Below, one piece after another: positions 33,389-43,597 of a stretch of DNA of 64,000 nucleotides. Positions within the stretch are counted from its first letter, which is position 1. Every line of letters begins with the position of its first letter. A program made the position numbers and the translations under genes. This DNA is from Apiospora phragmitis (lineage: Eukaryota; Ascomycota; Sordariomycetes; Amphisphaeriales; Apiosporaceae), in contig JAQQWL010000015.1 of the NCBI GenBank assembly GCA_038363925.1, positions 124,001-188,000 of the forward strand, in the 5' to 3' direction. The notes under the pieces are model-generated. The model had not been told where the DNA came from, ran no database searches, and saw only the letters and a list, made by a program, of their open reading frames with translations.

Positions 33389-33433
<45 letters not shown>

Positions 33434-34048
33434 ACTCTCTTTCTCGATTGTAGTCTCTCCACCACAGTATCATCATCGCTCTCGCGCAAACCCTTGCATC
33501 CATTCTTTTCTCCTCCCTTTCCCTTTCCTTCTCTGGTATTTGGTTTTCACCCCCCAAGGACCGCAAGGAAACTGCAGAGATTTCTTGCTGTGAGGAAAGG
33601 CGTGGTAGAGAAAGATACCAAGCGGAAACTAGACTAGCAAGCCCATTGCTGTGTTCCCACTCTCCCATTTCCCCTTGAAGTACCCCTTCTTCGAACCGAC
33701 CGAAGCTTCAGCACACCGACCTTCGGTTCACCCGTTCTTGGTCTTGCACCATATCCTTCGACCATTTTGTTTGGAAGGCTCTGCATTTTTACCAGTCATT
33801 CGTATTTCCCATACGCTCAGGCAGCTAGCTGACTCGATTCTTCATCGGGCGAAGGAGAAAACGAGGAGGGAGGAAAAAAAGGACTTGGACGCCGACCACA
33901 GCCGCCATTGTCACGACGACCTCACGTTGAGAATTCAAGGGATTGTTCTCCAGCCGACACGGAAACCCACTGCAATTATAATAATTATTGTACCATATCA
34001 CGATCGTATATTCCCTCCACCGTCGTACCACCGGCACCCACGTTCACC
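29592..34048. other. 4.5 kb gap, including a probable long 5' leader
   Basis: From 29592 to about 33100 I see nothing coding: open frames are short and without motifs, and the base composition drifts. The last several hundred bases (about 33350-34048) are pyrimidine-rich with a CA microsatellite and look like promoter and 5' leader of the Nrp1-like gene. Short upstream ATGs occur in that leader. Confidence 0.45.
33394..33432. repeat. CA dinucleotide microsatellite
   Basis: An uninterrupted CA repeat of about 19 units, roughly 620 bases upstream of the Nrp1-like start codon. Likely polymorphic in length. Confidence 0.95.
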
Positions 34049-36230
34049 ATGTCGAACCAGCCGCCGCAGCCGCCTCATTTCGACCGGTACGTCGTCATTC
34101 ATGTAGCAACCACCTGCGATGAGCACGGCGTCTACGTTACGAAAGATTCGGCCGAGGTTATCGAGCTTGGATGGATTCTGCTGGACGCGAAGTCTCTAGA
34201 CGAGGTATGGCACAAGATTTTCCACCCAATTCTGCACTATGGAGCTGTTGCGGGCCCCCCGTCCTTGCATGAGAAGTGCAGACGGTGCTGCAAATTGCTT
34301 CAGGATGGTTACTAACGCGGTTTCTGGCAGATTCACCGCGAAAATGTTCTTGTCAAGCCTATCAACACGCCCATTACTCCGCTCTGCAGTAAGTTCAGTT
34401 CAAGAATACCCGAGCCCGACGATTCCCCGTGATGTGCTGTGCTTAGCCGATCTCGCTTCTGGGACGGACAAGACTGACCTGGTGTTCGCCTACCTGCAGC
34501 TAGTCTGACGACCTTGACGTGGGAGCATGTTCGCAATGCGGGCACGTTCCGAGACGCAATTAACCGCTTCGACGCTTTCGCTTCCGAGCACTTGACCTCG
34601 CAGAACCTTGATTTCGTCTTTGTCACCCTCGATGCCTGGGACTTGCGAGTCCAGCTTCCCCGCGAGGCCCGCGACAAGGCCGTCGTGCTGCCTCCCTACC
34701 TGCAGCACTCGCGCACCTTCGACCTGCGCACCGAGTACCAACGCTGGCAACAACACCACCCCGAGTCTCTCCCCTTCGGTCCTTCGATGCTCTCCAACAT
34801 CTGCGCTGCGCTCGAGGTCGAACCAGTGCAGTCCAGTGCTCCCATCAAGCACAATCTGCCTTTCCATCTGCAGGCCCTCGCTCCCGCCTCGCCTCGCCGT
34901 GCCATGGAGGAAGCCGTGACGTTGGCTAGAGTTCTTCGCGGGCTGATCCGTAAGTCGCAGCCTCGCGAGACTCACCCTGATGTCCTCACCAGACCCATGG
35001 ATGCTCGGGCCGATGTCCGTGCCTTCCTGTCGGAGCGCAGTAAGGTTCTTCATATGTCTGGTCTGCCCCATGACACGACCCAGTCCGAGCTGGAGAGCTG
35101 GTTCACCCAGTTTGGCGGCCGCCCAATTGCGTTCTGGACTCTTCGCACGCCGGAACAGCACAAGCCCACCGGGACTGGCTTCGCCGTTTTCTCCTCCCAC
35201 GAAGAGGTTAGTAATCCCCTGGCAGAATCGTCCGATGGCTTCGCTAATATGTACATGTGCTCCAGGCTGCCGAGAGCTTGTGCATGAACGGTCGTGCACT
35301 CAATGAGAAGGCCATCGAGGTCTCGCCTTCATCAAGCCGCGTACTTGACCGCGCTGCCGAAATACTAACGCCTTTCCCGCCAAGCAAGAACAGGCCCCGC
35401 CCTGGTGACTGGACCTGCCCTTCGTGTGGTTTCTCCAACTTCCAGCGCCGCACCGCCTGTTTCCGATGCTCCTTCCCCGCAATGAACGCTGGCGCACAAG
35501 GCGGCGAGATGACTGGTGGTGGCGGCGGCGGCAGTGGCTATGGTTACGGAGGCTACGGCGCTCCTCCCATGATGCCCCCACCTCACCACGGCGGAGGTCA
35601 CCACGGTAATATGGGCCATGGTGGTGGACGTATGGGCGGTGGCGGCGTTGTTCCCTTCCGCGCCGGTGACTGGAAATGTGGCAACGAGGTTTGCGGCTAC
35701 CACAACTTCGCTAAGAATGTTTGCTGCCTGCGCTGCGGCGCAAGCAGAGCCGGTGCCGCCGTCGTCGCCGATTCCGGTTACCCTTCGCCCATGGATAGCA
35801 GCTCGAGCTACGGTATGCCCGGCAACAACTCCATGGCTGGCACTCCCGGCCCTGGACCTTTTGCCTCGGCTGCTGGTCCCTTTGGTGCTGGCGGCGGTTA
35901 TGGTCAGCAGTTTGGCGGTCCTCCCAGCACATATGCTCTTCCTTCCGGTATTGGTGGCGGTGCAGCTCCCTACCCCTCTCTGAACACCCACTTCGGACCT
36001 GCTCCGGTTCTCACTCTGCCGGTCCCTTTGATAGCCGTGCTGCCGAGGCCGCTTTCCAGTCGGCGAGCAATGGCCCTGCATCAGCCGGCCCGTCTAATAA
36101 CTTCTACTCGAACCAGAACGAGAGTGATCCCTTCTCATTTCTGTCTACTGGCATTGGTGGGCTCTCTGTTAGCGGAGGCGATGCGCGCCAGAACGGTGCC
36201 GGTGCTCCCCCTAATAAGTCGCCAGCCTAA
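34049..36230 (+). CDS. Nrp1-like RNA-binding protein with RRM and two RanBP2 zinc fingers
   Basis: Four exons: 34049-34204, 34331-34388, 34500-35206 and 35266-36230. The product (about 628 residues) has three parts. Residues 10-190 resemble the ERI1-type DEDDh exonuclease fold (IELGWILLDAKSLDE, then FVTLDAWDLRVQLPREA). An RRM follows at about 280-350 (VLHMSGLPHDTTQSELESWF). Two RanBP2-type zinc fingers come next (GDWTCPSCGFSNFQRRTACF and GDWKCGNEVCGYHNFAKNVC), separated by a Gly/His/Met-rich linker, then a Gly/Pro/Ser-rich tail. This matches the architecture of yeast Nrp1, an RNA-binding protein found in stress granules. Near 36000 one base appears to be missing; adding it restores a tail containing SNNFYSNQNESDPFSFLST and ending PNKSPA at 36230. 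Without it the frame runs on to 36267 with unlikely composition. Start ATG context is CACCATGTCG. Confidence 0.88.
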
Positions 36231-37890
36231 AGGCATTGTTATCAGCTTGGAATGGCCCATTGCGTGACCTCGGATCTATCTGGGGCCGTGCTTGTTTACT
36301 CTCATCGATACTGTCAGGTGTTGGGCGGCTGTGGAAATACACCATGTTTTGACGACATTGATACTAAAGTGTCACTAATTTTGGGGGATGTACTTTGAAT
36401 GAAATGCAGATGGCAAGCCATCAAACACCTTGGCAGGTATATCTCACTGGACTCAGACTTTCGATGATATGACAGGCTTGGAAGAACTTGGTACCGGAAG
36501 GGGGGAGTCAAGGTTGTGATTCGGATAGGGAGGGGGTGTTGGTTGCGTATAACCAAAATTACTTTGGGGAGGGGTTCGCTGGAAAGACAAAAGTGGAATT
36601 ATCGAGTAGAGTCTCAGCACAACAACATCGGCAGCATCCTCGATACACAGTTGGAGAGTCATCATGGCTTAGGTCCTCTGTAGGTCACCTTGGTCTGCAC
36701 TTTATAGCGATACATGGCCTTGTCCTGATACCCTCATTATCGGACAAAGGGCGACTTTTGTACATGGTTACTCTTGTGGTATGGATTTGGTGGCATAGCG
36801 CGGGGAGTGTAAAGGGTATATCCTTGGCCTCTTTTTACTAGTTGTCCAAATTTTTGTCTTCTCTGCTTCCGTTATTTTTCCCTTCTCGTTTCCTTCACCA
36901 CGCTGGTTATTTCCCGTCAAACTCTTGTTCACATTGTTGCCACTGCGGCCTGTCATTAAAGTCTCTATTCTTGTTCATGTTCATGGTCACTCCTCACCCA
37001 CGAAAGGAATCAATTACATAAAACGGCACAGCCTGGGAGTGGTGGAGTCGGGGAGTGCAGGTTGGATTAGTTCGTTATTGCACAGCTGGATGGCTGTCTC
37101 TACATGTAGATCAGAGGCCGGGCATCGCCGACTCAATCCTCAGTTTATGGGCTTTGCCTTTATATGGACTGATGCAAGTAACATCTTTTATTACCAAGAC
37201 TCAATTGCCTTCTCACAACTGTCGTGTTATGTGTCCGGCAGCCCAGCACAGCAAGAGGTGCTTGTGGTGTGGTTGCAAGATTGGAATGTCGACATCAATA
37301 CTGTCAGTTGTGCTCTGGAGGAGTTCGGTGAGAGGTTAAGAGCAATATCGAACGGGTATTACCAGAGTCGATGTGTCTGAATTACAATGATACTCATTCA
37401 GCAAGATCTCTCCATATTTCCGACCCATCATCTCAAGGCTCATTCATTTTGGACATTGCCTGATTCGCTTTCATCTATATCTACTACCAGTCTGCTCTGC
37501 TTTTGTTCCCTACAGATGCTTCATGGGCTTCCTAGACGACTAAGTGAATAGGCTCCCCTTTGCGTTTGCATCTCATGACATGCTTCTTCATCTTGACAGC
37601 TCCCCCACATTACACTGTCTCGGAAGCCTGGATGACATCAGTCATTTAACCCCCCTCCAACAGTTGCTGAAGTCTAGTGTACAATACAATACTACATCTT
37701 TCCAGCAAATTTCTCTGGCAACATTTTGGTACCCCCTAGAAACTGTCGCACATAGAACCGAATATGGCCAACAGGTGCTAGGACGAGCTCGTGGTCGACA
37801 GCAGAAACGAGCTGCAGGGAAAACAAATATTCGCAAGGCACTGCTGCTTCCGAATAGGCAGCGTCGGTCAACCCGTGGTGCGCTGGCACT
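36231..37890. other. Convergent 3' region, no gene seen
   Basis: A 1.66 kb spacer between two converging genes. It probably holds long 3' untranslated regions. The open frames at 36488-36841 and 36925-37380 show no family motifs. Confidence 0.45.
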
Positions 37891-40800
37891 TTAAGGGCTG
37901 CGCGCCTGGATGCTCCGGTAGCCAGCAGCAATAGCCTCTTCTTCAGCCTCTTGAAGAACAGCCCAAGCAGCCTCAACCGTCTCCTCTATGTTCATCGCAG
38001 TGTTGCTAATACCAGCGCCGGCGTCGGCTGACTGAGAAGCGGCATCAGCTTGATCGTTCTCTTCGTCATCCTCCTCCTCCACCTGGAGGTGCAGAAAGTC
38101 CCACATACACCCAGGCGCATCGGCCCAGTCGAAGTCGTCCCACGTGTCGTCGACACCGATCTCGGTCTCGTCCCCGTCTGACAGCTCCTGCTCCAAGTCG
38201 CGCAAGACGTTGTTGATAAAGTCCTCGTCGATCACCGGATCTTCGGGGCCAGCAGGACCAGCGCCTCCGCTGGGCGGCAACAAAGGCGAGTGCCTGCAGT
38301 AGACGGAGCTACGTGACGAGCTGCCTGCCGGTGGAGCCATGAATCCAGCCATGGTCGGCGGAGCCGACGATGCAGTACGGCTTTGGCGCCGCTGGTACTC
38401 GTCAAGGGTCCGCTTGAAAGACTGAGGCAACTGGTATTCATCAGCGGGGGTCTTTGGAATCCAAGCATTCTCATCCCCCGTTCTGCTTTGGTTCTCGTCT
38501 TGACTGCCAAAGCCGCCTTCGGAGTCCGTATCGGAGTCGGAACCGAATTCCGAGTCGCGCATGCGCTCTAGCTCCAGCCCCCGCGCCGTCACGGGTCCGT
38601 GCGTCTCGACCGTGTCGTCGGCTTCATTCTCGATAATCGAACCGCTGCTGCTAGGGATTTCGGGCGGGCCGCTGCGGCCGGTGATGGGCTGCGTGACGGC
38701 GTACGAGAGCTGTACTGTGTTGTCGTCCTCGTCGGTGTGCTCCCGCGGGTCCCACAGCTGGTTGTTGTCCCACTTGCGCAGCAGGTCGTCGCGCGCGAGC
38801 TGGGCGTCGAGGACCTCTTGCTGCTCGGCGGCGGTGAGGCTGCCCCAGCGACCCTTGAGGATCTCGATGCGCGTGAACTCTTCGGTCGTGTCGATGTGCC
38901 GCGACTTGTGCGCCGCGTTGGGCATGTAGATCTCGGCCTCGGTCGGGCACAGGTTGCGGCCCGTCTTCCAGTCGAAGCAGCCCCAGAGCATCAGGGGAAG
39001 TAGGTGCAACTCTAGCTTGAGGTCGCGCCGCGCCGATTCCTCGGCCACGAGCTCCTGGACGTGGACCATGTGGTTGCGGTTGACGGTCCTGTCGTGCGGG
39101 TCGGGAAGGGTCGCCAGAGAGCCGCCACTGCGCTCACCCCAGTACTCGAGGTGGACCTTGCCCCAGTCGGCAAAGGGCACACCCATGAGCTTCCAGTTCT
39201 GTCGGAGCAGCACTTCGGGGGCGGCGGGCATGAAGATCGACCAGGTGCAACCGAGGTCGTACCGCATTTTCAGCGCCATCAGCTCGTCGATGGTGCGGTA
39301 GCGCTCGCCGAACAGCATCTGGCGCAGGGGCACGAGGCTGCGCTGGCCGAGCAGCAGGTCCGACAGGTCGGTGTCCTCGGGCCCGTAGATGGGGTGGTTG
39401 AAGCGCAGGTCCAGCTTGAGGAAGAAGCACTGCAGGCGGAGCAGGTCGAGGTCGGTGAAACCCAGGATCTCGTCGGGCAGACCGAACGTCCCGGCCCTGG
39501 CCATCCGCTCGAGGCTCTTGAGCGGGGGCACGGCCATGCCCGCGTCCAGCCGGGCCTTGGCTTGCAGGATGTAGCACTTGCAGCCGATGCTGTGGCTGCT
39601 GCGGGCGTCGTTGCGTATGATGGACCGGCGCTCGGCGTTGGTCGGCGACGCCATCAGCTTCCAGAGCTTCAGAAGGGAGACTGAGGTGCCGGGGGGAGTG
39701 CGGTGGCCGCGGCGTGCCAGGTGGGCGAGGATATCGTCCGCTGCCTCCTGGCGCGTGTAACGCATGGCGTACCACTTGAGGGTGGGAACCAAGCGGCAGA
39801 TCTTGTGATCGTCTTCATCGGTGTCCTTGTCGGCGTTTTTGGCGTCATCGTCTGAGTATGTCATCTTCTCTTTGCCCTTGCGGCTGCTCGTGTCAATGCC
39901 GTTACTTTCGAGATATTCATTGTCAGCTGCGCCCGGTTTATAAACATTGGTTTCGGGGCGGAATGGATGAAAGCCGGTCGGCGTTTGTGGTGTCTTGAGT
40001 GGCCGGCCAGCGGGATCGGGAATGGTCAGGTGTCGATACGTGGCGCTGCGCCAGTTATAGACAAGGGCGGCATCCAGGCAGTTGACTTTTGTCCAGGCAT
40101 GGATGGAAGACCGCAAGAACTCATTGATGGCTGAGTGGAAGGTCTGGTGGACGCTGTACAGGTTGAGAAGATCGGCAGGCGGCAGGTACTTGCAAACTTC
40201 CACGACGAGTTCCAACTTCGTCGACAACTCGGTGATCATGTCGAACCGCTTGGAGTGGCGGCTGTGACCGGTTTTGAGAGCCAAATGAATGCGTTCGGAG
40301 GGCGTGATCTTCTTGGCGGTACGTCGTCGGTAAGTGGATTTGGGCTCCTTCCCCTTCTTGCTCTTGGAGGCAGAGCCGCCGCGCTGGTTTTTGAAGAGGG
40401 CTTTGACGTCTGGTTGGTACATGGATACCGCCTCTTCGTTCTTGGATTGCTCCTCCTTCTTGATCTCGACTTGCTCCTTCGCGAAGTTGGCAGTGAGTGG
40501 CGTCTCCAGAGTGAAATCAGTCGACAGATCGGTAGCCTTCTGGTAAGCTTGGGGAATAGGTTCCACGCTGTAATTCGCGATAGACGGTACTCCCTCCGCC
40601 CTCTCTTTATTGTCTGAGAACACCATTGCAATGGGGCTCTTCAGCAAGCCGACCTGCTCCGCCGGGCTCTTGCCCCAGTTGAGGGCGACCTCGAGTTTAT
40701 CCATACCTCCTGGCTGCATCTCCTTGGTAGACTTGGCCACCATAGAGAGATAGTGATTCGGGGCAGGCTTAAGCGCGAGTCGGGAGGGCTGCTCAAGGTT

Positions 40801-41523
40801 GAGGGCCGGAGGAGGTGCCTTTCTGTTTCCGGTGGTGCTGGAAGCAGCTGCAAAACCGGCAATCGCGGCCAGAATCGGATTCAAGGTCGGGGCCGGAGCC
40901 GAAGATTCAGCAGCATCACCCCGGGGCCGGATTGACAAGACCGATTGGTCTGGGCTGGGTGTAGATGTAACAGCGGGATCAGATGATGCGGTTGTAACAG
41001 GTTCAATCAAGTCAATCTCCTCACCCGAGTTGGGTGTAGGCAGGGCAGAGGCTGGCTTGGATGCCATTGCAGGGGCGCCCTCATTGGGTGTTTGAACAAT
41101 GCGGCCGACATCCTGTTTCTTCATCCAGAGGCCGAGCTCATGACCATCTTTGTCTGTGATGTTGATAGCCTGGCTGTCTTGTGTCATCTGCTGTGCATCA
41201 AGGCCGGCTGGGTCGAGCTTTGTGGACGTGCTCGGCGCTGAAGCTGACAAACCATGGGCAGCGTTCTGGAAGTTCTGAGAAGTAATGTCAACGGAGACAC
41301 CGGTCATGCTTTTCATCAGCTCTGCCGCCTGTTTGCGTCGAGCCACTGTACGAAAGGCATTGGCCAAGTCCTCATTGGTGAACTTGATGTCAGGATTCTT
41401 GCGTTGAAAATCCAGAACCCTGTTGTAGACTTCGTCCATGCTCGGCTTCTTAGTGGTGGCAGGCTTGTGAGGAGAAGGCCGGCTGCCTCCGGCATCTGTC
41501 TTCCCCTGATCTTGGGAAGCCAT
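37891..41523 (-). CDS. Large F-box-like protein, target unknown
   Basis: A single uninterrupted frame of 1210 codons from an ATG at 41523. The first 400 residues are low-complexity, apart from a helical block at about 30-75 (EVYNRVLDFQRKNPDIKF). An F-box-like motif lies at about 425-475 (LVVEVCKYLPPADLLNLY), as expected for a substrate adaptor of SCF ubiquitin ligases. A long, apparently folded region follows (about 560-950) with Cys at GCKCYIL and conserved-looking aromatic stretches such as LGCTWSIFMPAAPEVLL. The C-terminus is acidic and Ser-rich. I recognise this as a fungal F-box-type hypothetical protein but not a named orthologue. Binding to Skp1 and the identity of any substrate are inference. 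The frame could extend upstream to 41742 from a non-ATG start, which I reject. Confidence 0.82.
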   Translation of the reverse strand: MASQDQGKTDAGGSRPSPHKPATTKKPSMDEVYNRVLDFQRKNPDIKFTNEDLANAFRTVARRKQAAELMKSMTGVSVDITSQNFQNAAHGLSASAPSTSTKLDPAGLDAQQMTQDSQAINITDKDGHELGLWMKKQDVGRIVQTPNEGAPAMASKPASALPTPNSGEEIDLIEPVTTASSDPAVTSTPSPDQSVLSIRPRGDAAESSAPAPTLNPILAAIAGFAAASSTTGNRKAPPPALNLEQPSRLALKPAPNHYLSMVAKSTKEMQPGGMDKLEVALNWGKSPAEQVGLLKSPIAMVFSDNKERAEGVPSIANYSVEPIPQAYQKATDLSTDFTLETPLTANFAKEQVEIKKEEQSKNEEAVSMYQPDVKALFKNQRGGSASKSKKGKEPKSTYRRRTAKKITPSERIHLALKTGHSRHSKRFDMITELSTKLELVVEVCKYLPPADLLNLYSVHQTFHSAINEFLRSSIHAWTKVNCLDAALVYNWRSATYRHLTIPDPAGRPLKTPQTPTGFHPFRPETNVYKPGAADNEYLESNGIDTSSRKGKEKMTYSDDDAKNADKDTDEDDHKICRLVPTLKWYAMRYTRQEAADDILAHLARRGHRTPPGTSVSLLKLWKLMASPTNAERRSIIRNDARSSHSIGCKCYILQAKARLDAGMAVPPLKSLERMARAGTFGLPDEILGFTDLDLLRLQCFFLKLDLRFNHPIYGPEDTDLSDLLLGQRSLVPLRQMLFGERYRTIDELMALKMRYDLGCTWSIFMPAAPEVLLRQNWKLMGVPFADWGKVHLEYWGERSGGSLATLPDPHDRTVNRNHMVHVQELVAEESARRDLKLELHLLPLMLWGCFDWKTGRNLCPTEAEIYMPNAAHKSRHIDTTEEFTRIEILKGRWGSLTAAEQQEVLDAQLARDDLLRKWDNNQLWDPREHTDEDDNTVQLSYAVTQPITGRSGPPEIPSSSGSIIENEADDTVETHGPVTARGLELERMRDSEFGSDSDTDSEGGFGSQDENQSRTGDENAWIPKTPADEYQLPQSFKRTLDEYQRRQSRTASSAPPTMAGFMAPPAGSSSRSSVYCRHSPLLPPSGGAGPAGPEDPVIDEDFINNVLRDLEQELSDGDETEIGVDDTWDDFDWADAPGCMWDFLHLQVEEEDDEENDQADAASQSADAGAGISNTAMNIEETVEAAWAVLQEAEEEAIAAGYRSIQARSP

Positions 41524-42787
41524 GATGAGAACGGAAGTGTTGAGAATAGCTAGTATGTGTATGGGCAAGTAACTATGTGGAGGGACTGTTGGTATTGGCG
41601 CAAAGGGTCTGGCAAAATGGACCAGATGAGAAGGTGTTGATGTTCCGACGTGACCTGCAATTTGCAAGGCCAGGTCTGGGACATGTAGATTATTGCGTAC
41701 AGGGCCAAACAAAATCCAGGTGTCGAACCCCTTGCAAGTCACAGTAGTGAACGGGTCTCACTTTCAGCTTGCTTGCGTGGAGAAGAGCTGAAGGAGGAAG
41801 GATCGTGGATGAAAGATTGGTGTTGGGCGTGTGTGAACAAAACCATAACAACAACAATGGCGAGGTAGAAGTACAAGAGACCCGCTTTCCTCGAGAACAA
41901 TCAGAACCCAAAGGGATTGTTGTGCACCACTAACCATGTCGTCGCCCCCCGGCGATGAACAAGTGCGCACCGAGTCAGTAGGTACGAGGCAGGGCCGCAA
42001 GGGCCGGCCCCGGCTCCGCATGTGCGGCGGTCTTTGATCTGTTCCAGGAGCAACTAGCAGGAGGAGATACATATTGCTTCCAACAGCTGAATATTCTGAT
42101 GTGCTTCTGCGAAGTGACGTTCATAAACAGGCGCAGAAGCGAGCACCTCGCATGATCTCCTTTGAGAAGCTCAGCTTCAAGTCTCTGGTTCTTCAGATCA
42201 CAGGATCTTCTCCCGACGGCCAATCCTATAAGCAACCTATGCCAGCGGGAAAAGATATTCAATGTATAAGTACATGGAGCATAACGTGACAGCAACGCAT
42301 TAACGACGCAAAGTATGTTGACGCTGCTGGCCCCTGAAGCCGCTTGTCTAGAACTGTAAATATGGGGATTGAGGATGGTCTTCACACCCAAGCCGAATCA
42401 ATTGCCACCAGTTGCAAGCTTGATACTATCTTACAATTGCTACTTGTTCCTTACGATGTGAGGTTACGTAGAATGACACATTCTTGAAGCTCGGAGGCCT
42501 AGATCTGGACAGTCGTCCTGAAGCCCAAAGTCTATGCTTCAGACAAGCCAGATCAACCATCAGATATCTTTGGACGAGTTGACCTGAATGGGAAAGAACT
42601 AACCACACTGGATTGGATGAAAGAGATATTCCAACCATTGAATATGGTGCGCAGTTATTAGGTTAAGAACGATAGTCCATATAGCCGGGCTACATCGCCT
42701 GTACGTACCTACAAAAAGGGGGTGTTGTGATCACTTCCAGGCCCATCCGCTCACAAGAAGTCGGGTATTGAAGCCATGTCGTAGAAT
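41524..42787. other. Upstream region of the F-box gene, no gene seen
   Basis: This stretch carries the probable promoter and leader of the F-box-like gene on its left side. No coding signal or RNA gene is seen until the tRNA terminator. Confidence 0.45.
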
Positions 42788-42792
42788 AAAAA
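42788..42792 (-). terminator. RNA polymerase III terminator of tRNA-Thr
   Basis: A run of five T on the minus strand, 26 bases past the tRNA 3' end. T4-T5 runs are the standard Pol III stop. Confidence 0.7.
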
Positions 42793-42818
42793 GAATCCAT
42801 CCAAATGATGTGTTGTAT

Positions 42819-42910
42819 TGCCCACTACTGGAATCGAACCAGTGATCTCATCATGTCGTCGGTCAGAAACCTCCTACTAGTGATGCGCTTTACCACTAAG
42901 CCAAGCGGGC
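42819..42910 (-). tRNA. tRNA-Thr (anticodon AGU), with intron
   Basis: The minus strand folds into a complete cloverleaf: acceptor stem GCCCGCT with AGTGGGC (one G-U pair) and discriminator A, D arm GCTT-AGTGGTA-AAGC, anticodon stem CATCA with TGATG, five-base variable loop, and T arm ACTGG-TTCGATT-CCAGT. The anticodon AGT (42878-42876; A34 read as inosine) decodes Thr ACU/ACC/ACA. A 20-base intron (42874-42855) sits in the usual place, one base 3' of the anticodon. The mature tRNA is 72 bases before CCA addition. The B box (GGTTCGATTCC) is intact. Confidence 0.95.
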
Positions 42911-43597
42911 TTGTTGATCAAAGATCATCAGATTCTTTGATTGGCTGGAAGAAAGAGTTGTTAGTAGAGATTATGAATATGGAAAGCAGCGGTGAGTGAT
43001 GGTGGTGGAGTCGTGGCTAAGCTAGAGGCTCATTTCTGCGAATTGTGGTAGGCTACGGAGCATCCGAGAGATGCTGTGAGGGAAAAGAGGCCATCAATAG
43101 CTGAAAGATCACCAAACCCGTTTCACCTGCGGGCAGCAAGACCTTGAAGTCCAGTGGAAGCAAGAAAGCAGCTCAAGATTGGTATCACAATGTACATGTA
43201 TTGAGTTGCTGCTTGCCCCCCGAGAAATTCAGCAATTAAGTCTATGGTTACATGTAGCCAAGGACCAAAACACCATAAGCACGATCAATGCCGCGCACCA
43301 CCCTCGAACCATCCCGAATCTCGTGGCACCTCTGGTATGCGTGTAACTGCATATCCAATGCAGTAGCCTTGCTGCGCATAGCTTCTTCACATCCACTAGC
43401 AGTAGACTATTGCCGTCCTTCTGCTTCTCCCCGCACATCGAACCGGTCTTCTCCTGGGTTCCGGCCGTAACGATACCATATGGTCGCCTAGAAATAGTTC
43501 GGACACACCGATATTGAATATCATCAAGTAGTTTTGCTAGCTGACGATTGAATTAGATTGCGCAGATAATAACGAGGCGGGATTATGAGCCTCCCCT
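42911..43597. other. Spacer between tRNA-Thr and Hat2
   Basis: Contains the 5' flank of the tRNA and the 3' flank of Hat2. No other gene is seen. Confidence 0.5.

Noticed and set aside
38599..39684. Plus-strand open frames over the F-box gene
   Set aside because: They mirror the GC-rich third positions of the minus-strand gene and have no conserved features.
41524..41742. N-terminal extension of the F-box-like protein
   Set aside because: It starts at a non-ATG codon and the ATG at 41523 is followed by a plausible N-terminus.
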